A stretch of 64,000 bases of DNA from Onchocerca volvulus. Its lineage: Eukaryota > Nematoda > Chromadorea > Rhabditida > Onchocercidae. The notes under the pieces are model-generated. The model did not search any database. It had not been told where the DNA came from and saw only the letters and a program-made list of their open reading frames with translations. The stretch lies in contig HG738137.1 of the NCBI GenBank assembly GCA_000499405.2, positions 1,736,001 to 1,800,000 on the forward strand. The letters are read 5' to 3'. Within the stretch, counting starts at the first letter, position 1, and each line of letters begins with the position of its first letter. Shown here one piece after another: positions 24,001 to 36,200 of the stretch. A program made the translations under genes and the position numbers.

Positions 24001-27000
24001 TCAGAATCATTAATTAATAAGCTTAGAAATCAACTGAATCATTAATTAATAAACTGTAATGGAGGTATCAAGTGATATAGAATATCACCTTGTCAAAAAA
24101 AAAAAAAAACAAAGGAAACAAACAATAACATAAAGTATTTTTAAAGTAACCCACATAGAGTATGCCGTTATTATTACTGACAATAAACATGCTATTATTA
24201 AATAACCAATAATTTTTGTAGTAATGAAAATTTTTTTTTCCAGGATTCAATAGCCGAAACATCAGTATGTCGTGGACAAAATCCATATTGGCAACAAACT
24301 CTTGAGCTAAAATTAGATCAACTTCGAACAGCTAATAATAATTTTGGTGCAATTACGGATTCCATAAAAATTGCAGTTTATGATCGGGTTAGATTCTTCA
24401 ATGAAATCGTAAAGTAATTATGTTCAGAAATGCATGATATATAAATCTTTCCAGTAGAATTATCTCATATGAAAGAGGTCAGGAGAGGTCAAGAGAATAC
24501 TTAATATTTATTTCAGCTTGTCACCAAACTTGATGCCGATGATCGTGAACCAAATTCAGTACATGAGCAATTGGAACGACGATGGTTAGGTTCTATTTGT
24601 ATACCTCTGACAACTGTTTACTTCAGTGGCAAGATAGATGGAAATTTACGTCTTCAAACACCACTTTTTCTCAATTCCTACAGGTCAGCGAATGATTTTG
24701 GAAAATTTTGGATCAAAGCTTAAAAAAAAGATCAGAATAAAAAAAAAAAAAATTCGGATTAAAACTTAAAATCTACTATGAAATAATCAGGCAATAATAA
24801 ATTATTTTCACAATATTATAGATTCTCTACTATCAACCAAAACTTTACAGGATTAGCAATCAGCCAGCATACCTCAAATTGTTGATAGCTTTTAAACCGG
24901 ATATATGTCCACCACAAATTACTGATATCAAACATTCAAATATTGATGAACCGATCGCTGTAAAAGTTTTCTTAAATTTATACAAATTGTTAATTGATAT
25001 TGAATGAATGAAGAGATCGAATTTTTAATGAACTTATCTAATGGAGAACGTTAATGCAATATTTGAGGATTTAAAAAAAAAGCAAAAATTTTAAATTTAT
25101 GAAATAATTTCAGATACAAAAGAGGTCTTTAGAATGGGAACAAAATGCTAGAAGTCATTTTTCACATCGTCGTTATATTAGTATTGTGCAGAGTGCTACT
25201 GGAAAACGAATATTAGTATGCAGGTTATTGTTTTGCTTTTGATAATTTACTTCAATCAAATTCTGAAATTAATTTCAAATATTCCCTAACAACGAATTTT
25301 TTCAGAGTTAAAAAAGTGTTTTTAAGTCATTTTTTAACATTAAAAATGCGTGCTGACTGCAAAACAAATGCGTTAAATGGATTTAAAAATCAAATAATTC
25401 ATAACTTTCTATTATTAATCATCTATTTATCTGTTATTAAAGAAAATTATACATTATTAAAAACATATTATTGCAATAATCATCGAATACTTCAAAATTC
25501 TTTGTAATGTTATAAAATTTTTTGATGTCACGAATAAAATAAGTCTTCTACATCGGCACATTCTTATTTTTAAAGTATTGTTCAAATTTAAGATAAGCTT
25601 ATTTTCAGATTTATCCGACCAATTAAACCACCATCTAACCTATCAAATGGCCCTTATTCATCATCTCAAGCTATAGCTCGTACTGCATGCCAAATGGTTT
25701 CCAACATACCATTTATTTCGGATCCGGTTGTCTCTCCGGGCTTCTCTGATGTTTGGACTACTGCTGATCAGGTGAATTTCGTTTGAAAAATTGAAATTTT
25801 AAAAATAATGAACTGTGATGTGAATTTCAAGTCTAAATAATATGTAATTTAATTTAAGTTTCATCAATTTAAGTTTCTCTCAATCGGTTGTGGAATTATG
25901 GACGAACATGCCATACTGTTATGTTGTTGGTTGCTATATCTTGGTATAAAATCATATGTCCTGTTTGGGGAATCGCTACCAGAAGGTTAGCCATTCAAAA
26001 TTGAATTTAAATCAATTGAATTCAAAATCACTTTACCGAATCAATTTTTTATATTTATAATCTTGAAGACATAGTAATAGAAATGAAATTAAAATTTCTA
26101 AGATTTCAAATAATTTCAAAAATGACGGATTATAGGCTCCCGATCAGCCCATGTAATGTCGTTGGCTCCGGACGCTGATCTAATCTTAAATCCATTTGAT
26201 GGTAACTGCTATGAACGAAATGATCCTCTCTGTCCTATCAAATCTATTGGTACTATTGCTTCTGCCGGGAATTTGTACGCAAATATCCAAAAACTCGAAC
26301 ATCCAAGTCAAATGAATTTTAATTTTAATGTATGTTTTACAAAATAATAATCTGAAAATTATTTCAAGCATATATTTTAAGTTTTTTTGTAAATTTAATT
26401 TCATGCAGTTTAAGGCATTTGACATTTGAATTCTTTCAGATATTTGAATCAATAATTCATATGTTTCAGCGTTACTAAAATAAAATTTGAATTTTCTGAG
26501 TTTCTCTAAAAAAAAAAGAAGAGTCTTCAATAACGATCATTTATAAGTGCTATGGAAAAAAAAAAAAGTGCACCAAACTAGCCATATAATTTGAACGAAT
26601 TACAGAAACGCAACCATTGGTTACTCTTATTTAGTAGCGACCGAACTGAAATGGAATCGGTACAACCGGAACAGATTGCGTATTTTGATACAGAAGATGA
26701 TGCACTGCTACAGCTTCGATCTAATCTGGAACGTGAAATTCGCTTGAAATTCGATCAAAATCGTCTTTATGGAATTCCACACTGGAACTTATTGGCTTCC
26801 AGGTAAATGAAATTAGGCTTCATGGCTTTCCGGCAAACGAAATTAGACTTCATGGTTTCCAGATAAACCAAATTAGGCTTCATATTTTTCTTTCTTCTAC
26901 AGAAAGTGATATTTATTCATTTACTATGCTTAATGAAGTATTGCATATTAAGCATAAGAAAAAAAATATTTTCTTTTATACATACTTTTTTTGTATCTCT

Positions 27001-27613
27001 CAGTCTAAAATTACAGTACAAGATTAATTTAGTTTGGTAAAGAGAATATAATCTCTAATTTATTTAAATAAAAAAAAATCGAAAAAATCAATAATTCATA
27101 TGCTTCCGTGTTACTATGAAATTTAAATTATCTGGATCATTTATCACATATTATTTAAATGGAAAATTATTTCTTAAGAATTAAAGCAAAAAAAATAAAA
27201 AATGTTCACTGTAAAGATGTGGATGTGAAGGTCAGAGAAAATTTAGGGAATTTTTCAAATTCCAAAAAGTTTGAAATTTTGAAGTATAAAAATTTAACTC
27301 ATTTATCTGCAATGTTTCGCAAATTTTCAGAACACTACGTGAGATGTTATCTAGGCTCGAAAATACCGATGATAGGGATCAGATAAAGGATGATCTGATG
27401 CAACTCTGCAATTCATATCACGTAAACGTCGTTGCTTTTCGTCATCGATACAGTACACCGGATGAAATTATCGAAAGAGTACTGTCGCTGAAGATGCATG
27501 AGAATACTGATCAAAGGATCCAATTTGCAATTGCTATCCATTTGCAATCATTTGTCAATAATATTTTATCATGTTCGGTTGCAGTTGCTGCACTGAGACC
27601 GTTGATAAAGTGA
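14940..27613 (+). CDS. mks-6: CC2D2A/MKS-6, ciliary transition-zone coiled-coil and C2-domain protein
   Basis: Twenty-four in-frame exons encode about 1357 aa (human CC2D2A 1620): 14940-15140, 15304-15350, 15609-15867, 16151-16277, 16437-16560, 16745-16937, 17441-17605, 17744-17880, 18433-18618, 21497-21782, 22162-22331, 22559-22783, 23098-23277, 23452-23623, 23699-23806, 24244-24387, 24517-24683, 24851-24959, 25114-25223, 25609-25771, 25859-25985, 26136-26329, 26606-26802 and 27331-27613. An N-terminal basic/coiled region and a coiled coil (about 370-480) lead to the family-specific N-C2 segment ([22 protein letters not shown], about 545-575). A C2 domain (about 825-1000) and a transglutaminase-like fold ([15 protein letters not shown] ... 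[10 protein letters not shown], about 1095-1265) follow. The C-terminal region (about 1265-1357) also matches CC2D2A. The protein belongs to the MKS module of the ciliary gate, which in nematodes acts only in sensory neurons. The start and exon 2 acceptor are the least certain parts. Exon 21 could begin at 25859 or slightly later. Confidence 0.9.
18045..18105. repeat. (TA)n microsatellite in mks-6 intron 8
   Basis: An uninterrupted AT dinucleotide run (about 18045-18089) is followed by a second short run. It lies between exons ending at 17880 and starting at 18433. Confidence 0.9.
18787..18803 (-). other. Helitron 3' subterminal hairpin
   Basis: The stem GCTAAGC/GCTTGGC with loop GGA (minus strand) has seven pairs, one of them a G-T pair. 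It lies nine bases before the terminal CTAG. This is the standard terminator-like hairpin of Helitrons. Confidence 0.8.
19140..21073 (-). pseudogene. degenerate Helitron Rep/Pif1-helicase coding sequence
   Basis: An intact stretch of 119 codons (19516-19157) matches the C-terminal part of Helitron Pif1-like helicases: [20 protein letters not shown], then CDGMRL, and [15 protein letters not shown]. Upstream on the same strand are interrupted pieces: [20 protein letters not shown] near 20100, [15 protein letters not shown] near 20590-20545, and a Rep-side fragment [17 protein letters not shown] near 21000. In-frame stops and frameshifts separate them, and the Walker-type and Rep catalytic motifs are missing or broken, so no active enzyme is encoded. 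Confidence 0.8.
26798..26883 (+). repeat. three imperfect ~30-bp repeats across the exon 23 donor of mks-6
   Basis: Units of about 31, 29 and 26 bp begin at 26798, 26829 and 26858, each of the form TTCCAGGTAAATGAAATTAGGCTTCATGG with substitutions. The first unit contains the real donor CCAG|GTAAAT. The second has CCGGCAAAC and the third CCAGATAAAC, so the duplicated donors have lost the GT. Confidence 0.75.
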
Positions 27614-28788
27614 TAAAAAAGACTTAGATCAAAGAGTAGGATATCTGTCAATAACATCTAAATATTTGTTGATAACACCTGAATACCTGTAACTAACACT
27701 TGAATATCTGAACAGCTACATCGACATTTTTGTATACTGTGAGTTCATTGACTATTATTTCTTTCCATGCCACAAGTGATCTTTGCTCTTCTTGACCAAA
27801 AAATCATGTGTATCACCCACTACATGCAAAAATATGATTTCCGCTACGCCGATATTACGTAACATTATTTATCATACGTAAAAGTCAATATCAGTCTATT
27901 GAAAAAGAAATTACTGTTGAAATATATGCAAATTTATTGATATGATTTCTACGTACAAATAAAATGATTTTGTTTACTCATTTATGATTTTACGATTTAC
28001 GATTTATCATTTTTATTTGATTTTTGAATTAATTACTGATCCTTCCTCATCTTTCTTTTTCTTTTTCTTTTTTTTTTCTTTTAAATTCTCATCTTCGATA
28101 AAATAAACAAGAGAAATAATAACTGTGTTCTACGAAGTATAAAAGTCAAAAGTTCGAGAGTACCAAGCTATCACATTTGAATAATAACTTGCCGAATAAT
28201 ATTTTGATTAAAATAAAAAAAAAAAAAAAGAAAAATCAAACAGGCAACGAATTGGAAGTGGATCTAAAATATATTCTAATTTTTCAAACTAAAATATATC
28301 AGCAAGAATGGGTGATGATAATTTGAGTGATTAGATCATGTAATAATCATGTGGATTATGTGAAGCTACTGGTTTTAAATTTCATGAATTACGTAAGAGC
28401 ATTGGAGAATTGGAAGAAAAATGCGATTTCATTAAAGAATATTAGAAATTGGAAGTTAACAAATAATTTGTTAATAAAGTGAAAATTGTAGAAAAAATGA
28501 CCAGATAATATAAAGATATTGCATAATACCGTAATGGTGCAAGAAGAAGACGATAAATTCTCGCTCTTCAAGTTAATATTTTGTCCTTTTCCCCTTCTCT
28601 TTCAATTCTCTAGGCCATTTATTCATCATTTTTCTCTCTTTTTTTTTCTCTTGATAAAATTTCGACAAAATCATATGATGAAAAAGCAAAATTTCTTCCC
28701 AGAAGTGATGGAAATATTTTCTCACAATAATCCAGCACTACGATGATTGATGCATTTACTACTTTTCTTTGTCCAGTATATTTTAATT
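27614..28788. other. mks-6 3'UTR and intergenic sequence
   Basis: AATAAA at 27958-27963 is a likely mks-6 poly(A) signal, giving a 3'UTR of about 0.35 kb. Beyond it the sequence is AT-rich, with the possible decayed coding stretch listed separately at 28308-28556. Confidence 0.5.
28308..28556 (+). pseudogene. possible decayed coding stretch, family unknown
   Basis: One frame from an ATG at 28308 reads as charged, coiled-coil-like peptide blocks (CGLCEATGFKFHELRKSIGE, FVNKVKIVEKMTR, YRNGARRRR) separated by eight TAA/TAG codons and no TGA. It contains no CAA/CAG codons, so the stops could be former Gln codons changed by C-to-T transitions. The purine-rich strand alone would also give Lys/Glu-rich peptides, and the stop number is not far above chance for such AT-rich DNA. 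No family is recognised. Confidence 0.2.
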
Positions 28789-28928
28789 GTAATTTTAAAT
28801 TATTTGGCCAAGTAGAATTATTTGTGACTCTAAATTATCTGACCAAGTAAAATCGTTTGTGATTCTAAATTATCTGGCCAAATGAAAGCATATGTGGCTC
28901 TAAATTATCAGGCCAAGTAAAACTAGTC
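28789..28928 (+). repeat. tandem repeat, four units of 35 bp
   Basis: Units start at 28789, 28824, 28859 and 28894. Each contains CTAAATTATCTGGCCAAGTA with small differences. All four are exactly 35 bp. The repeat lies in the intergenic space between mks-6 and the first OXA1-like gene. Confidence 0.85.
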
Positions 28929-29451
28929 CACGCCAAGTGTGAAGATAATTGAAACAAAGGAAGAGAAATTTTCATTGCTCCTATGATACGATTATGCAAA
29001 ATGCGGATTTTCGAATGGAAATTACCGTATGCCATTTATGTTAATGCAATTTGATCGTAAACTAGCGACGATGAGATTTAATAGCGTGCAATTATTATAA
29101 CCTTCAACCATTGATTAGACAGTGATTGTATCATTCTTGGAGGTCGTAATCACTCATCTTTTTTATCATTCTCTTATTCTTACTCTCTATTCGTATGCAT
29201 CAATTCCTTACTCTCCTAAAATTAATGTTATTTCTTCCTTTTATTTATATTTGATCACTTTCATCAAAATTGAAATTCATTTGATTACTTCAAAAAAGCT
29301 AATTTATTTTGTACTACGTTTTCCGCTTTTTATTGCTGATCAAAAATATCATTCTGATTGGAAATATGTAGCAACTTTCGTTCAAACGTCTTCTTGCTTG
29401 TAAATTCAATCAATATTTCAGGATTGTTGAGTTTCTGAATTATTCCGATTG
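28929..29451. other. region upstream of the first OXA1-like gene
   Basis: It contains less AT-rich sequence at 28930-29060 with short uninterpretable open frames, then T-rich sequence. ATATTTCAG ending at 29421 would make a good trans-splice or intron acceptor 30 bp before the OXA1-like ATG. Confidence 0.4.
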
Positions 29452-32285
29452 ATGTCCATTTACACAATATCATGTCGCATTGTCGTCAAAGGATTTGGTG
29501 GAATTATTCCCAGTACTTCAGCTGGTGTCGTTCTGAATTTTCCCTCAACGACCAAATGGAAGAATTTTGATAACAGACGAAATTTTTCTGGTGATACACA
29601 TTCCACTGCTATAACGGGATTGCAGGTTGTTGATTTACTTTATTTAATATCAAATCAAACTAATTGAGAAATAAATAAATACTCAGTTTACTGTAGTTAA
29701 TTTTGAAATTAATTAGCCCCGAATTAATCGGAATGAAGTAATCGTTTAATGTAGTATCCCAAATATCATTAGACACAAATCTGATGTTAATTTCAAAATT
29801 TAATCATCTAGTAAAATAAATTATTTGATTAATTTCAAAAGCAAATTAAGACTCCTCCTATCGCTGAATGGTTCGAGCAATCGATGAAGTTATCGTACAA
29901 TTATGCGCAAAGTTTAGTTGAAAACTCGGGCTTAAAAAATATTTCGCATGAACATTTGGGCTTATACACGTGGTGGAAGCCCTCATCGTGGTACAGAGTA
30001 TTCTTGGAATCTTTGCATACCAATTATGATTTATCCTGGCTTGTTACTGTAATATGTGGTAAAGTTTCATGATTTCTATGATAATCATTGCGTAATCTTG
30101 CTATCAACTCTGTGTTTTTGGTTTTCTGTGGCTTTTTGACATATTTAATTAATTGAAAAATTCTAGCGTTCTTAAATTCTTCAACAATTCTTAATTCATC
30201 TAATTTCAATCCCTGTTCCTTTAACTTTTTCTGAACAATTAAGTCAAAAAAATTTGTGGTGTGAACTTAACTTATGATTTATTGATAATAGCTGATCTTT
30301 TTTCAGCTACTATGTTAATTCGAATGGCTACGCTTTATTTGCCAGCTTTAATTTTATGGAAGAGAACGAGATTCGAAGAACCTCAGCTTCCACTTCTACA
30401 TCGTAAGAAATTTCTACATTCTGAACAAATTTTGTCTAAACTTTCATGTCTATAAAACTTAAAATTTCCACCATATTTTTAGAAATTCGAAGTCGGATTG
30501 GCTCGGTTATATTGTATTCTCCAAATGTTGGACTCTTCCTGACGCAATACTGTGGTATCAAGAAAATGGCTGAAGCTAGGTATGCTTTTTTTTTGTAAAG
30601 TTTTGATAGAAATATTTAGTTGATTGTTACTTTGAAACAAATGAAATATTGTTATTGCATTTATAAAGATAATGATATTTTCAGTTATCCGGACTGGACA
30701 ACATGTGGCATATTATCATTCACCGATCTAACAATACCAGATCCGGCTTTTTTATTACCTTCCCTAACTGCCATTTGTTTCACTTTCGCGAGTAAGGTAA
30801 TGATGATATTACAATTTAAAAAATTCAAATGGTTTTTATCAGTGAATCATAAGCGTGTAAACTTCTTCTTCCCAAAAAAGAAGAGACATGTAATCCGTTA
30901 TTGTCTGCTTCATGGCGCTTTTCTAAGATTTCTTTATTTCTCTACACCTTTCACTCATATTGAATAATTAATAAAATTTCTGCTCCTTTATTACTTCTTT
31001 CTCATCTTGTATTTAATTTACATTATTTTTGCGCTAGATGCGATTCTTATGCTGTAGAATACTTATTGGACAGAAGATACTGATTTGAGCTACATTTTTT
31101 TTTTTTTTTTCAGAAATGGATTGAAACATTACAAATGCAAAAAACTGTAAGCAACTGGTTGTTAGGACTAAGGCCAAATAATACGATATATCCAATCATT
31201 GCATGTTCATTTTTTATTGCTAATAACGTTCCTTCGGTAAGTAATTTTCAAAAAAAAAAATTGGAGGCGAGATTTCAAATTTATTTCTTAGTGTAAAAAT
31301 TATTATACTTTGCATTGTTATTCATTAATGCGGTACTGCGAAGTACTGATTTTATTTATTTTCTCATTTACTGTTTATGTTAGATATTAATTAACTGTTT
31401 ATCCAGATACTATTTGGATTACGATTTTTTCGTTACTTTTTCTTTTTTTTTTTCATTAGGCCCAGATTTTTATGTATATTTAATTAATTTATCACTTCAC
31501 TTAGATTTACTTAATTTATCAGTGTTTCTTCATCATATTTTTCACCTAATTATTTTTTAAGATTGTTTGTGTTTATTGGATCACTTCGAGTTTAATTAGT
31601 AGTGTGCATGCGACAATATTGGGCACTCGTACAGCGCGATCTCTCTTACGTTTACCGGGCGTTTATTCAGATCCTGCCGAAGCTCGTCGTATTGAATTGC
31701 TGAACTACATTTCTGGTATTTTTGGTTTTTTTTTTCTTATACAATTATTGCTATATTCATTTTGTTATTGCTGTTTGCCATTGATTGCACTTCCTTGACA
31801 ATATTCTTTTGAAGGTTAGTTAGTTAATTTTTTAATGTCTGAACTTTCTGACTGCAGACTCTTTAATCCCCCTTTGAAGGTTCGTTATAACACTAAAATC
31901 TTTTTTTTAGATAACTGAGTTTAACAAAAATCAGGAAATAGATAGGTTTTATATGGGATATAGTAATGAATTCAATTTTTCAGAAATGAAACGGAAGCGA
32001 TCAAATGAAAGAGAAGCTCAGAAGGGAATTGTTGAAATTGAGAAACAAATCCATGAAGATGACGAGTTGTCCAAATCGCTTTTAAAAGAAGCAGAAAGCA
32101 TCGAACTTGAAAGGGATTCACTTTTTCGAGAACCATGGAAACAAAGTGTTGCTTTATCGTCTTCAAAAATTGCTAAATTGATGGAGCAACGTATAAAAGA
32201 AAATGTAATATCAAAAGCTGGAAAATCAAAATCAATGATAAAAACTGATCGAAAATTTGAAATCGACGAAATTACGGCAGGCTAA
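29452..32285 (+). CDS. OXA1/YidC-family mitochondrial insertase, tandem copy 1
   Basis: Eight exons (29452-29625, 29842-30058, 30307-30402, 30483-30579, 30685-30796, 31114-31236, 31562-31715, 31984-32285) encode 424 aa. The family signature is clear: YTWWKPSSWYRVFLESLH, then DLSWLVTVICATMLIR, and FTDLTIPDPAFLLPSL before the later helices. OXA1 inserts mitochondrially and nuclear-encoded proteins into the inner membrane from the matrix. The start ATG follows a TTTCAG acceptor. Two oddities stand out. The hydrophilic matrix loop after the first core helix is about 30 aa shorter than in copies 2 and 3. By contrast the C-tail is a long charged coiled coil of about 100 aa (EMKRKRSNEREAQKG...), like the mitoribosome-binding tail of OXA1. 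Confidence 0.88.
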
Positions 32286-33211
32286 AATTGAATCTTTTTT
32301 TTGCGAAGACCGTAATAGATTTTAGATAGGCAGGTTTTTTAATTGTAAGATAGACAAAAAACCAGTCAAATTTTTTGTTGGATCATTTCATTTGTAGAGT
32401 TTTATTTTCAGATTTTTTTATTCCTATTTAAGTGAGATCATACCGGTGTTAGATGAATAGTAACATGATAGGCGATGTGCAGAATAGTTTGATTGTTCAG
32501 GAATTTCTAAACCCTTAGGAACGTATTGAATTATTTCTTAAAGTCTTTCAAGCATCATGAATTTTTTAGAATCATAATGGAAAGTTATGAATTTCTCTTT
32601 TTCGAAGCGAAATCGTGCCTTAATCTTTGATCAACCATGCATTGCTTGTCATTTATCATTTTTCAGTGATGTTATAGATAAAATAATTACTTTATTTGTA
32701 TCATTAATATAAATAAGGCACATTTGCTCTATTATTTAATGACTTTACTGGATGAGCATTTTAGTCTTTTTGACAGCTGGCATACGTTCTCGTATTTTCT
32801 TGTTTCTATGCTTTTTCACAATTTATAGTATATTTAAGAAATAGTGATGTAATCTTGCCTTTAAAACTTAGTGTATTATTGATTAAAATGAAATAAAATT
32901 CAATGAAAAAATCTTTGCATAATGTACGGAGCTATTTAACTCGAGAACGGTGTTTACTTACTACCGTCCTGATGTTTTGCGGATGGTAATCTGTAAGGAT
33001 TTTGTTTCGGTTAATTTCAAGTGATACTGCGCAGAGGATTTGAAGGATCCTTGGGATTTTGCAGTTACTCTAAGTTTATTATATTCTGTGTTCTGGATAG
33101 TGCGCAAGGACCGAAAAAATTTTTCGTATTCCTGGACTGGTTTTTGAGAGTGTTGTATTATAAGGAGAGAAACATATTTCAAGATTGGTAATGATGCTGT
33201 GTAATTTTAGG
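32286..33211. other. intergenic between OXA1-like copies 1 and 2
   Basis: AATAAA at 32892-32897 is a candidate poly(A) signal of copy 1. The stretch 32940-33180 is less AT-rich and open on the minus strand (73 codons), but has no ATG-supported motif. TAATTTTAG ends at 33210, immediately before copy 2's GATG, and looks like a trans-splice acceptor. Confidence 0.45.
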
Positions 33212-36200
33212 ATGCTTCCAAGATATCTGCGGACGATGCCGCGGTTTAGACGGCATTTTCTGACTGAATTAAAATCCTTGCCAGCAGTGAAAACATCATC
33301 ACGACAAAACCTTGTAATTGCTGATCATTGTCAATTAATTTTACAGATTAGACATATATCTTTTTTCGGGAGAGGTCCACCATCTTCGACTTCGCCAGTT
33401 GTTCCCGAAATATTGGTAAGTTCCTGGTTGGCATATGTGGTAGCTATTAGTTTTTGGCTACTTTCTTGTTTAGAAACATCATGAAAATTGGCATTTAAGT
33501 TGCACTGATTATAATTAAATCATTATTTCGATTTAGCTTTAATTAAATTTCATCAATTAGATGTAATTGAGTCCAATTTGCTTGAAACTAGATTAATTGA
33601 ATTGATTTTAAATTATTTTTTTCCAGGCTACACCGCATACACCATTGGTTTCTACGGATTCAACAGATTTTACGCTGATCGAACAATTACAATTGGGGGC
33701 AGTAAAAGATTTTCATTTACTTGATTTTCTTGGTGGAAATTCGCTGGTCAAAGAATATGACCTTTTTTCGTGGTGGAGTCCAGCGTCGTGGTTTCGATTA
33801 GCTCTAGAATATATGCATTTTAATATTGATCTACCATGGTGGTTAACTGTTATGTGTGGTAAGCTTTAGCTAATGATTAAACGTGAAAAATGCTTCTTGT
33901 TGATAATTTGGAATTCTAGTTTTATTGATCAATGAAATTAGTCTTGGATAAGAAAATGAAAAATTCGCTATTTTCATAAGATCAAAATTTTTCAAATAGT
34001 TCTAGTGCCATAATTTTGCACAACAAAATTTATTTTATACTGATTTTTTTTGTATTCAGTTGTTTTACTAATTCGAAACGCTAGAGTTTAAGTTTGTTCA
34101 AATTTAATGAATTAATTAATTTAGGATAATAAATTGCTTCAGAATTGAGTTTTAGCCACTATAAGTTTACGATTATTGATGATATTCGTACCAATCGCCT
34201 CTCACCGGCTTATGGGACGAATACAGTTACACAAAAAAGAAATAGATGAATTTAAAGGAAAAATCGAAAGTGCTCAAAGAAATGGAAATTTCTTGTCAAG
34301 TTTGTCTTTTCTGTTTTTATCTATGTTTCCTTTTCTGAAAAATTTTTGCCATTTAATCATTAATTACTGAAGGAAATTTTCTTTATCAAAAGCAAATTGA
34401 TATTTTGATTTTTTAAATTTGAAATAAACTTTCTTCATCCATTTCAGTAGGTTGAGCTTGCTCCACATTTTTAAATTCGAAGTTTAACTTGAAATTTTCT
34501 CCTCGTAATTTCTTTTGTGCTTTTTTATTTTTTGAAATAATGGCTATTCTACAAATATTTTACTCGTCACTACCAGTACTACTGTGCAATGCGGGTGGAG
34601 AAAACACTTTTTTGTTACTTTAAAATTGGAAAATTAATATGAAATGAAACTTTTATAGCACTTCATCAGAATTTTGGGACTGGAAGTATTAATTATATAT
34701 TTCACATACCAGTGAATCATAGTTTTATGATATTTCGATTTCAGCGATGGAAGCTCAGAAAGAGATGAAAGACTTTTTGAAATCAAAAGACATTAAGCTG
34801 TCTCGACAATTTCTGCTTATGAGTCTTAATGGCGCTATTTTTATGACACAGTTTATTGCGGTGAAAAAATTGGCTGATGCTGCGTAAGCTTCAACGTTAG
34901 ATATTAGAAGTGTTACAAAATCTCAAAACAAAACTTATTATGCTTGAGACTATAGATTTTGCTTGTGAAATGTTTTAAATTCCTATTTCCTTATTTTATT
35001 AATTTTTTTCAGTTTTCCTGGTCTGAGTACCGGCGGTTTGTACTGGTTCAAGGATTTGACTGTACCTGATCCTTATTATTTACTCCCATTGATTTCTGCT
35101 CTTACTGTCGCTGCGGTTTTCAAGGTGAACCAGTTGAAATTTTTATTAACAATACAAGATTTTTTGTATATAATAGTTGGACAATTTATAATGTCCAGTG
35201 ACATATTTAAGAAACATGAAAAAATTGAAATTTTCAAGAAAAAAGAAACTTTGAACTTGTGTGCTATTTTTGATCATTATAAGGATGACATTTTTGCTTG
35301 AAAATCACATAAAAGTATTATAAATTGAAATTTAAAGAGGAAAATATCTGGAATTCGAATTTAATGAGAAAAAAATATTGAGTAGTTGGAAAAATAATAT
35401 TAATTCATAAAGCAGCAATTTTTATTTTTTCCGTTTTCTTTTTTCTTTCTATCATGAAAAATAGCTAGGAACTGTTTTCGGATAGATGGGAGCCGAAACT
35501 GGTGGAACAAATCAAGGTGTCAGTCCGCAGGTTCAGAAAATGTTAACGAGAATCGGGCCAGTTGTGGTTTTTGGATGTAGTACCAAAGTTTCTTCGGTGA
35601 GTTTTCCTCATTTTCAAGAAATATATCTCAGTCAATGATTATTTAAAATTTGTAATGTTTGAGAAGATTGGATATTCAAAATTAAATGGAACTTACATAA
35701 GGAAAGAATGAGTTATTGTAAATTTTCCTGTATTTCTATCACTTAAATGCAAATACAATGGAAATCGTAATTTCCTGAACTTTAAATATTCAATGCCGAA
35801 CTTGTTATGAATCTATATGTATTTGTATTTGTTCTTGCTATTAATCCCATTCATTACTGCATTCTATGATCTGTATATTTACTTTATAATTTTGATAGTT
35901 TCATTCGATATTTCAGTTACAAAAGAATTTCAGCATTTGAAATTTCAGGCTATAGCATTATACTGGTGTACATCAAACATAATTTCTGTAATATTTTCTG
36001 GAATATTGAAGATTCCATCAGTTCGTGCTCTTCTAAAGATTCCTCAACTACCATCGAAACAATTACAATCCTACAAAAAAGTATCTAGCTGAAATTAGTA
36101 CAGACGATATGCAAAATTAAGTCTTTTTTTTAAACAGTTTTTATAAGTAAAATAAGTAGTTAATTAAGGAAAAGTACTTGAACAAATTTAACAAAATTTT

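Noticed and set aside
32961..33182. 73-codon minus-strand frame between OXA1-like copies 1 and 2
   Set aside because: No family resemblance or supporting signals; it lies in the probable upstream region of copy 2.
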